Origin: Amycolatopsis sp. 2-15
GTDB taxonomy: Bacteria > Actinomycetota > Actinomycetes > Mycobacteriales > Pseudonocardiaceae
Length of the DNA: 64,000 bases
Direction of reading: 5' to 3'
Assembly: GCF_030285625.1 (NCBI RefSeq)
Contig: NZ_CP127294.1
Coordinates: 4,374,501 to 4,438,500 of the forward strand
Below are positions 16,556-23,249 of the stretch, one piece after another (the first letter of the stretch is position 1; each line of letters begins with the position of its first letter). The translations under genes and the position numbers were made by a program. Below the pieces are notes generated by a model. It made no database searches and had not been told where the DNA came from. It saw only the letters and a program-made list of their open reading frames with translations.

Positions 16556-17412
16556 TGGACTTCTCCTGGGAGACGGCGACTTCGGCGGTGATCGACAGCT
16601 TTCGGGACACTCCTGACCGCCGGTTGCGGGAGATCATGGAGAGCGCGGTGCGGCACCTGCACGACTTCGTGCGCGAGGTGAAGCCGACCATGGCGGAGTG
16701 GAACGCCGCGGTCGAATTCGTTACCGCGCTGGGAAAGACGTGCACCGACACCCGGCAAGAGGTCATCCTGTTCTCGGACGTGCTCGGGGTGTCGATGATG
16801 GTGGAGACGCTCAACGGCCAGCAGGAAGGAACCGAAAGCACGGTCCTCGGGCCGTTTCATCTGACCGAGTCGCCCGCTCGTGCGCTGGGCGACTCGATCG
16901 ATCTGATGAACGGCCCCGATCAGTGTGTGGTGTCCGGCCGTGTCCTCGGCAGCGACGGCACTCCGCTCCCCGGCGCGGAGATCGATGTCTGGCAGTGCAA
17001 CGAGGAGGGGTTCTACGACGTCCAGCAGCCGGACGTGCAGCCCGCCGGGAACGGGCGGGGCCTCTTCCACGCGGACGCCGAAGGGCGGTACTGGTTCCGT
17101 TCGGTGGTCCCGAGCCACTATCCGATTCCGACCGACGGTCCGGTGGGCGTGCTGCTGGAGAAGGCGAACCGCCATCCGTTCCGGCCCGCGCACGTCCACT
17201 TCATCGTCCGGGCCGAAGGCCACGAAGAAGTCACCACGCACGCGTTCGTCAGGAACAGCCCCTACGTCGAGTCCGACGCCGTGTTCGCGGTGAAACGCAG
17301 TCTGCTCACCGATTTCGCGGTGAAGCGCGACGAAGCGACCGCGAAGCGGTTCGGCGTGGCCGCGCCCTTCACCCACGCCGAGGTCGACTTCGTGCTGCAG
17401 AGGAAGCCGTGA
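16555..17412 (+). CDS. Intradiol ring-cleavage dioxygenase, hydroxyquinol 1,2-dioxygenase type
   Basis: A 285-residue non-haem Fe(III) enzyme that would open hydroxyquinol (1,2,4-trihydroxybenzene) to maleylacetate. It has the N-terminal helical linker domain of catechol/hydroxyquinol dioxygenases (residues 1-100) and the catalytic beta-sandwich with the four iron ligands: Tyr in EEGFYDVQQPD (about 160), Tyr in VVPSHYPIPTDG (about 192), and the two His in HPFRPAHVHF (about 211-220). The hydroxyquinol rather than catechol assignment rests on the maleylacetate reductase gene that overlaps it by 4 bases. Confidence 0.9.
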   Translation: MDFSWETATSAVIDSFRDTPDRRLREIMESAVRHLHDFVREVKPTMAEWNAAVEFVTALGKTCTDTRQEVILFSDVLGVSMMVETLNGQQEGTESTVLGPFHLTESPARALGDSIDLMNGPDQCVVSGRVLGSDGTPLPGAEIDVWQCNEEGFYDVQQPDVQPAGNGRGLFHADAEGRYWFRSVVPSHYPIPTDGPVGVLLEKANRHPFRPAHVHFIVRAEGHEEVTTHAFVRNSPYVESDAVFAVKRSLLTDFAVKRDEATAKRFGVAAPFTHAEVDFVLQRKP

Positions 17413-18482
17413 GCACGCCCGGTTTCACCTACGAGCCGCTACCCGTGCGCGTGGTGTTCGGTGCGGGCCGGGTGGCCGAGCTGCCGGCCGAGGCGGATCG
17501 GTTCGGCCTTGACCGCCTCGTCGTCGTCGGCACGCCCGGACGTGCCGAGGACGTGAAGCTGGTGTCCACGCTCCTTGGGCGCCGGGTCGCCGGACACTTC
17601 GAAGACGCCCGCATGCACGTCCCGGCATCGGTGGTGCGGGCGGCGTGCGAGGAGGTCGGCCGCCTCGGCGCGGACGGTTGCGTCGCGATCGGCGGCGGCT
17701 CCGTCATCGGGCTGGGCAAGGCCGTCGCCCGACGGACCGGTTTACCCGTGATCGTGGTCCCGACCACGTACTCGGGCTCGGAGATGACCCCGATCTGGGG
17801 AATCACCGAAGACGGCCGGAAACGCACCGGACGCGACATCGGGGTTCTGCCGCGCAGCGTCGTCTACGACCCGGAGCTGACGCGGCGGCTGCCGCCGCGA
17901 GTATCGGGACTCAGCGGCCTCAACGCCATCGCGCACGCGATGGAGGCCCTGTATGCCCCGGACGCGTCGCCGGTCACGTCACTGATGGCCGAGGAGGGCA
18001 CCCGAGCCCTAGCGACAGCGCTGCCGATCCTGATCGACGAACCGGGCGATCTCCCCGCACGCACGCTGGCGCTTCGCGGCTCCTGGCTGTGCGGCCTCTG
18101 CCTGGGCCAGACCACGATGTCGCTGCACCACAAGCTGTGTCACATCCTCGGCGGCACCTTCGACCTGCCGCACGCGGAAACCCACAGCATCCTGATGCCG
18201 TACGTGGCCGCATTCAATCTGCCGGCCGCGCCGGCGGCCGATGCCGCGATGTCCCGCGCCCTCGGCGTGGCGGCGCCCGCATCGGAACTGGCACGCCTCG
18301 GCGCGCTCGCCGGCGCCGCCCCGTCACTGGGCGAGCTGGGACTCGCGGAAAGCGACCTCGACGAAGTGATGCGGCAGGTCTTCTCGCAGCCGTACGCGAA
18401 CCCGCGCCGGCTGTGGCCGGATGAGGTCCGCGGCCTCTTGCTCGCAGCGCTGAGGGGCACGCCAGTCCAGGCTTCAGGATGA
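17409..18482 (+). CDS. Maleylacetate reductase
   Basis: A 357-residue iron-containing alcohol-dehydrogenase-fold enzyme that reduces maleylacetate to 3-oxoadipate with NAD(P)H. Key regions: FGAGRVAELPAEADRFGLDR at the N-terminus, the GGGSVIGLGKAVA nucleotide loop (about residues 97-109), PTTYSGSEMTPIWGITEDGRK (about 119-139), and the metal-site region LNAIAHAMEALYAPDASP and HHKLCHILGGTFDLPHAETH. GTG at 17409 overlaps the dioxygenase stop (GTGA), so the two are co-translated. Together they take hydroxyquinol to the beta-ketoadipate pathway. Confidence 0.9.
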   Translation: MSTPGFTYEPLPVRVVFGAGRVAELPAEADRFGLDRLVVVGTPGRAEDVKLVSTLLGRRVAGHFEDARMHVPASVVRAACEEVGRLGADGCVAIGGGSVIGLGKAVARRTGLPVIVVPTTYSGSEMTPIWGITEDGRKRTGRDIGVLPRSVVYDPELTRRLPPRVSGLSGLNAIAHAMEALYAPDASPVTSLMAEEGTRALATALPILIDEPGDLPARTLALRGSWLCGLCLGQTTMSLHHKLCHILGGTFDLPHAETHSILMPYVAAFNLPAAPAADAAMSRALGVAAPASELARLGALAGAAPSLGELGLAESDLDEVMRQVFSQPYANPRRLWPDEVRGLLLAALRGTPVQASG

Positions 18483-18507
18483 GGTTCGCCGCACGGCTTC
18501 GAACACG

Positions 18508-18545
18508 AAAGTGCTGGGCACCGCAACCACGGTGCCCAGCACTTC
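18508..18545. terminator. Bidirectional hairpin terminator
   Basis: A perfect 14-bp stem, AAGTGCTGGGCACC (18509-18522) with its complement at 18531-18544, separates the convergent maleylacetate reductase and flavin reductase genes. Confidence 0.85.
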
Positions 18546-18573
18546 TTTCGCAGCAGGTGTCATCTCCGGGGTG

Positions 18574-19140
18574 TCAAGCCACGCGAGAGCGACCGCTCAG
18601 CTCGTGCCACGCACGGTCGTGGTACACGAGCGCTCCTCGTGCCTGTGCCGTGACCGAGAGGTCGGCCTGGAGAGCCTGCGCCACGACGACCGTGGAGCTT
18701 CCCGCCGCCACGGTGCTCACAACGCGAGCCCTGATCCGCACCGGAACGCCGTGGTAGTGCGGCTCGCCGGTGGGCAGGCGGCTCCACGGGATCGTGCCGT
18801 CGAACCGGTCCACCCCGCTGGTGGCCGCGAGTTTCGCGAGGCTGAGCTGCTCCGCGGCCAGCAGGTGGATCACCACCGTCTTCGCCCGCAGGATCGTGGG
18901 CGTGCTGGAGGACCGGGCAGACGCCGAAAACATGATCAGGGGCGGGTCGGCACTCACCGACGCGACCGAGCTCGAAGTCATCGCGACCGGCCCGTCACCC
19001 GCGTCGGCGGTGATGACCGCGACCCCGGCCGGATGGTTGCGGAAGGCCGCTTTCAGCTCCTCGACCGACACCCCGGTCGCCGGCGGTTCGCCGGGACCGG
19101 AGTGCGCGGGCCCGTCCGGCGGCACAGTTCGTGCGTCCAT
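18574..19140 (-). CDS. Flavin reductase (HpaC/GraD-like) of a two-component monooxygenase
   Basis: A 188-residue flavin reductase-like domain protein that would reduce FAD/FMN with NAD(P)H and pass it to the oxygenase encoded just upstream. Characteristic blocks are LKAAFRNHPAGVAVITADAG, VAMTSSSVASVSADPPLIMF, the helix TPTILRAKTVVIHLLAAEQ, and VDRFDGTIPWSRLPTGEPHY. Its start (19138-19140) has AGGAGA upstream and lies 26 bases after the oxygenase stop. It faces the hydroxyquinol operon across a shared terminator. Confidence 0.88.
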   Translation of the reverse strand: MDARTVPPDGPAHSGPGEPPATGVSVEELKAAFRNHPAGVAVITADAGDGPVAMTSSSVASVSADPPLIMFSASARSSSTPTILRAKTVVIHLLAAEQLSLAKLAATSGVDRFDGTIPWSRLPTGEPHYHGVPVRIRARVVSTVAAGSSTVVVAQALQADLSVTAQARGALVYHDRAWHELSGRSRVA

Positions 19141-19166
19141 GGGATCTCCTGGAAGGTGGGTCGGCG

Positions 19167-20381
19167 TCAGATGTCCATCGTGAGCGCGTCTTCGGTGCCC
19201 AGCAGGACCCGGCCGTAGACCTCTTTGCCGACCTCGGGGGTGACGTAGGCGTGCCGGGCGCCGATGGCCGCGTCGCGCCAGATCCGGTTCAGCACGTTGA
19301 CGTCCGCGAACGAGCCGGCGCCGTTGGCCGTCATCAGCGAGTCGATCCCCGAGTTCACCAGCTCCGCGACGACGCCCGTGTCGTTCCGGATTCGTGCGCG
19401 GGTCTCGATGTCGGGCAGACGACGGTCGGCGGCCCAGGCATCGATCTCGTCGGCGGCCGCCCTCGCGAGAAGGTGGGCGAGGTTGATGTTCGTCGCCGCC
19501 TTCGCCACGCCGAGCTGGTGCGCGGGGGAGTTCCGTGCCTCCCGGTACACGGTGTAGGCGACTGGCTTGCCCCCGAGCTTCTTGCGCGTGATCTCCAGCG
19601 CGTGCCGGGCGAGGCCCAGCTGCGGTGAGATGAGAACCAGTGCGGCGACCGCGATGAAGGCCATGTTGGAGTTCTGCTCTTCGGCCTGGTACGGGGTCAG
19701 GTACCGGGCCTGCTGCATGTCCGCGAACGGCTGGATCCGGTGATCGGGCACGAAGTGGTCTTCCACGACGATCGTGTCGCTGCCGGAGCCCTGCATGCCC
19801 GCGACGTACCAGGTCGGGTCGATCGTCCACGCTTCCTTCGGCACGAGCGCCAGCGCCCTCGGGTCCTGGCCGGGTTCGACCGACAACGCGATCCCGAGTG
19901 CCGCCCAGTCGGCCGCGAACGAGCCCGAGGAGTAGGGCCACCGTCCACTGAGGAGGTAACCGCCGTCGACGCGTTCGGCCTTCGAACCCGGGGTGAAGAT
20001 GCCCGAGACCTTCGCGTTCGGGTTCTCGCCGAAGACATCGTGCTGCGCCTGGAGCGAGAAGGTCGTGGCGAACCAGGTACACACGTTCAGCAAAGACGCG
20101 GCCCACGCCGTCGAGCCGTCACCACGGCCGATCTCCGACAGGACCTCCATCGTGGTCCGCATTCCGACGCCGTGGCCACCGAAGCGCTTCGGGACGAAGA
20201 GCTTGAACAATTCCGCGTCCTCCAGGGCCTTCATCACCTGCGGCACCACGGCCCGGTTGGCGGACGACTCCGCCGCGTGCTCCCGGATCATCGGCACGAG
20301 CTCGGTCGCCCGCCCGACGAGTTCGCGTTCCAGGCCGGCTGCGGTCGCTGAGGACTCAGCGGCATTGCTGGTGAGTGTCAT
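19167..20381 (-). CDS. Two-component flavin-dependent aromatic monooxygenase (HsaA/GraA-like)
   Basis: A 404-residue group D flavin monooxygenase with the acyl-CoA dehydrogenase fold, expected to hydroxylate a phenol with FADH2 from the adjacent reductase. It shows VPKRFGGHGVGMRTTMEVLS and GDGSTAWAASLLNVCTWFAT (about residues 63-100), SGIFTPGSKAERVDGGYLLS with GRWPYSSGS (about 125-155), QGSGSDTIVVEDHFVPDHR, and the C-terminal IWRDAAIGARHAYVTPEVG. Given the neighbouring hydroxyquinol genes, resorcinol or a related phenol giving hydroxyquinol is the best guess. The arrangement matches known resorcinol clusters (oxygenase, reductase, dioxygenase, maleylacetate reductase), though here in two facing units. 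Confidence 0.85.
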   Translation of the reverse strand: MTLTSNAAESSATAAGLERELVGRATELVPMIREHAAESSANRAVVPQVMKALEDAELFKLFVPKRFGGHGVGMRTTMEVLSEIGRGDGSTAWAASLLNVCTWFATTFSLQAQHDVFGENPNAKVSGIFTPGSKAERVDGGYLLSGRWPYSSGSFAADWAALGIALSVEPGQDPRALALVPKEAWTIDPTWYVAGMQGSGSDTIVVEDHFVPDHRIQPFADMQQARYLTPYQAEEQNSNMAFIAVAALVLISPQLGLARHALEITRKKLGGKPVAYTVYREARNSPAHQLGVAKAATNINLAHLLARAAADEIDAWAADRRLPDIETRARIRNDTGVVAELVNSGIDSLMTANGAGSFADVNVLNRIWRDAAIGARHAYVTPEVGKEVYGRVLLGTEDALTMDI

Positions 20382-20539
20382 GGCTTCCTCTATCCGTTCT
20401 GCGCGGTGACCACCGTGTCACCACCGGTCCACCGTGGACCGGGTCGTGACGACGAAGTTAGGAGGAGCAACGGAACCGGCCCAGCCGCTCCACGTACCCG
20501 CCGGCCGGAATGCGCAACGAGGCTCAGGGTGGCCGCCAA

Positions 20540-20870
20540 GGTGGCCGTGGGACGCCCGCGAAAAAGCGCCCTGGCCTCGCGGGTAAATCCACTGTTCGTT
20601 GATCGTGCGCTTGAGTTCCTTCGCGATGTGCTCGGTCATCCGCACGTCGCGGTCCTAGCCCGAGGTCACCACCGCGCCCGCCGGTCCCAGAGAAAGACAG
20701 GTGACGTACGGGACCGGCTCGAACCGCACGAGCTCCTCACCGAGAAGATCGGCAGCGACGTTGTGCCCGGCGAACTTCCCCTGCGGGAGCGCGTGCTGGC
20801 AGCTCTGCATGACAACTCGCCCTTCCGAGGGCGAAACAGCTGCCGCGGTGTTCCCTGCGGCGTACACGGG
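20540..20870 (-). pseudogene. NADH dehydrogenase (FAD/NAD(P) oxidoreductase) C-terminal fragment
   Basis: The minus strand reads MQSCQHALPQGKFAGHNVAA, DLLGEELVRFEPVPYVTCLS, LGPAGAVVTSG, then an in-frame TAG near 20655, then DRDVRMTEHIAKELKRTINE and QWIYP. These are the C-terminal motifs of type II NADH dehydrogenase-like flavoproteins, where the position of the stop is Trp (TGG to TAG). The N-terminal two thirds, with the FAD-binding Rossmann fold, is absent: at about 20870 the frame runs into the antisense of a Thr/Ser-rich gene. It is therefore a truncated gene that also has a nonsense mutation. Confidence 0.72.
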
Positions 20871-21285
20871 TACCTCAACCTCGACTTCGACCCGCACGTC
20901 GACGAGCTCGCCCACGTCGACGACCACCACCCCGCGGACGTCGACGACCTCGCCCAGAACCACCACCACGCCGACTTCGACGACCGTCACGACGACGTCC
21001 TCGGGTCCGGTCTCCGACACCCGGACGACCTCGGCCACCGACGCGTCGTCGAGCACGTCCACAAGCGACACTTCGGTGACCGTCCCGCCCGGTGACACCG
21101 GCACGCCCGGCTCGGGTGGCGGCGCGGGGGAGAACCTCGGCACCTCCGTGCCCGGTCGCACGCTGGCTTACACCGGCTTCGACCTCGGGTTCTTCGTTCT
21201 GGCCGCGGCCGTGCTGATCGGGCTGGGCGCCGTGGCGCTCATCGCGGTCCGGCGCCGCAGGGCGGACGCCCGCCGCACATGGTGA
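20871..21285 (+). pseudogene. 5'-truncated LPXTG-like cell-wall-anchored Thr/Ser-rich protein
   Basis: About 85 residues of Thr/Ser/Pro-rich spacer are followed by a Gly-rich linker, the sorting-type motif LAYTG (near 21165), a hydrophobic helix (FFVLAAAVLIGLGAVALIAV) and a basic RRRR tail. This is the C-terminal sorting signal of a surface protein handled by class E-like sortases. The N-terminus is missing: upstream of about 20870 the sequence belongs to the antisense NADH dehydrogenase fragment. The stop overlaps the start of the sortase fragment that follows, so an operon of substrate and sortase once existed here. Confidence 0.65.
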
Positions 21286-21680
21286 CCATCGAGATGGTCA
21301 CCGCCGCACCGCCGACGGGGAAATCCGCGGCGGTGTGGGTGACCGGGCAGGCGCTGTCGATCGTCGGCGCGCTGATGCTGTGCCTGGTCGTGCAGATCGC
21401 CGTGATCGGGCAGCTGGCGCACAACCGTGACCAGGACCGGGCGTACGCGGCGTTTCGCGACCAGCTCGCCAACGCCACCGCGCCGGCCGGCGGCCGAGTA
21501 CTTCACCGCCGCCAGCACGGCAGCGGCCGCCTGATCGGCAACTTCCGCTGCCACGGGGCGAAGTTCCTGGACTGTGCGTGGTTCAGCGGCACGTCGTTCG
21601 CCGAGCACGTGGACTTCACCGCGACGACGTTCGCCGGGCGGCCCCAGGAGCTGGTGACAGAAGTCGTGCACATCCGGTGA
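21279..21680 (+). pseudogene. Sortase N-terminal fragment joined to a pentapeptide-repeat fragment
   Basis: The first 65 residues look like the membrane-anchoring N-terminus of an actinobacterial class E-type sortase or its partner: WVTGQALSIVGALMLCLVVQ, IAVIGQLAHNRDQDRAYAAF, RDQLANATAPAG. The catalytic beta-barrel (His, Cys, Arg) is absent. From about 21540 the frame reads FRCHGAKFLDCAWFSGTSFA and EHVDFTATTFAG, a pentapeptide-repeat pattern from an unrelated gene. The chimera probably arose by deletion. ATG at 21279 overlaps the upstream stop. Confidence 0.55.
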
Positions 21681-21738
21681 CAACCATCCCGCACACGAAC
21701 GACCAAACCGCGGCGTCGCTCACGCCGCTTGGTGACAA

Positions 21739-22185
21739 CTAGGCGTGCACAGTCACAATCACGTGTGCGCTCAACGGGTGGCTAGCGCACCCTCTGCGGC
21801 CCGCGACGGGAAAGCCGCGAACGTCACACAGCACGAGCGCATGTCGTGTGGGGACGTCGAACACGAAGTAGGCGACCGCGGCGGCGTTGGTGCCGCGGTT
21901 CTTCAGCAGCCCGAAGTCCGGCCGCCCCGCGTCGTCGAGGGCGACGATCTCCCCGTCCAGCACTGCCCGCCGGCCGCGCAGCGCGTCGGCCAGGGCACCA
22001 GCGAGCTCGGGGAACCGGCCGGTGAAGTCGTTGTTGTTGCGGCTGGTCAGCACCGTCGTGCCGTCGGCCGCGACCCGCATGATGGAGCGGTAGCCGTCCC
22101 ACTTGAACTCGTAGCTGTACTTCGGGTCGTCGCGCAGTCGACCGCCGTCCGCAATGGCCGGCATCGGCTCCACATAGCCGGGCAC
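21739..22185 (-). pseudogene. ATP-dependent DNA ligase (LigD-ligase type), N-terminal fragment
   Basis: The first 110 codons match the adenylation domain of an ATP-dependent DNA ligase: EFKWDGYRSIMRVAADG carries motif I with the adenylated Lys, then LTSRNNNDFTGRFPELAGAL and VLDGEIVALDDAGRPDFGLL (motif III region), ending AYFVFDV. After FDV the frame becomes unrelated (PTRHALVLCDVRGFP) and stops. Motifs IIIa-V and the OB domain are missing, so the product would be inactive. The native start at MPGYVEPMPAIADGG is kept. Confidence 0.78.
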
Positions 22186-22189
22186 CAGA

Positions 22190-22815
22190 GACCGGTCGTC
22201 CCGCGCGCGTGGCCATCGACCTCCCCGGCTTGCCGGTCGCCCGGCAGTACTAGGCGCGAGCCTAACCCGCCAGGCCGCCCGGCGCCGGTGGAAACGTGCA
22301 GGTCACCAGCCCTGACGGGTGGTTTTGCGGCACCGCCGGGCGGGTACCGCCCATGCCATGGTTGGCGGGGGCGCCGGCCCGAGGACGAACGCCAATCCGC
22401 GATCCGGCAGTCCACAAACGACGATCGTCTACCAGTGCAGACAGTCGTCAGGGGGCAGGGCGCCGCGGTCGCGGCGCGCAGATCGCGCCCGAGGCTGGCG
22501 GTGGCTGGTCGGCCGCGCGGCGGGTGGCCCAGAGCGAGGATGAGGTGGCCCTGGGGCACCCACCGCGGACCTGGCCTACGGGGCGGAGGAGGTGTCGGCG
22601 CCGTCGACGATGTGGATCGGGCGATGTCGATCTGGGAGACGTCCATCGTGCGCAGCGCCGCGAATGATCAGCCCGGCTGCGACCGTGGCAACCGTCGCTG
22701 AGAACTGTGGAGGTGGCGCTGCCGGCCGACTGCTTGACCGGCAGCGCCCTCGCGCGCCGCCCGTGCGACGCACGGTCCTCGGGCCGCCGCCCATGGCTCC
22801 GTCCGGTTTCAGCCG
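22190..22815. other. Gene-poor stretch
   Basis: No frame here shows a recognisable domain, a plausible ribosome binding site with codon bias, or a strong hairpin. It may contain further decayed coding sequence. Confidence 0.4.
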
Positions 22816-22816
22816 A

Positions 22817-22996
22817 TTACTTCCTAAGTTCGGTTGCCTTGCGGTGTGCCGCCGCGGCGGAGGCAGCTGCGAGCGTGCTGCCTTCGGCGGCCAGGGCGTC
22901 CAGCACGAGCGCGCGGCGCTCGTGCCAGGCGGCCCAGGTGTCCGGCCCGGCGGCGGTACCTGGGCGGGTCAGGTGCAGCGCGCCGAGCTCACTCAA
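22817..22996 (-). CDS. Small helical hypothetical protein
   Basis: A 59-codon frame starting at TTG (22994-22996) gives SELGALHLTRPGTAAGPDTW, then AAWHERRALVLDALAAEGST, then an Ala-rich helix ending HRKATELRK. Codon usage is convincingly actinobacterial and the sequence looks like small proteins seen in actinomycete integrative elements. The start is uncertain: GAGGAAGGA lies about 15 bases upstream and the frame stays open further upstream. Function unknown. Confidence 0.4.
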   Translation of the reverse strand: MSELGALHLTRPGTAAGPDTWAAWHERRALVLDALAAEGSTLAAASAAAAHRKATELRK

Positions 22997-23249
22997 GGTG
23001 TTCGTCGCTTTTCCTTCCTCGTGCGCGGGTGTTTCGTACCCATTCAGAGTGGCTGGCGGCCTCGGGGTTCGCTTCGGAAGAACTACGGAAGAGTTACGTA
23101 CGCAGCGTCAGTGGGGGTATAAGCCCCGCGCGTGTGGATCAGGCCGATCCGGCGCGGAGATCGGCACGGCGCTGGGAATAGGCAAGAAGCGGGGCCTGAA
23201 CCTGGCACCGGAAGAAGATCGCCGACCCCGTCGCCGGCGGCAAGGACGG

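Noticed and set aside
19141..20106. Extension of the flavin reductase frame into the upstream oxygenase gene
   Set aside because: The stretch is out of frame with the recognised oxygenase, and ATG at 19140 has its own ribosome binding site and begins just before the reductase domain.
20655..21161. A 168-codon minus-strand frame as one Val-rich protein
   Set aside because: Its first half is the antisense of a Thr/Ser-rich linker and only the second half is NADH dehydrogenase sequence; it is a chimera of two fragments.
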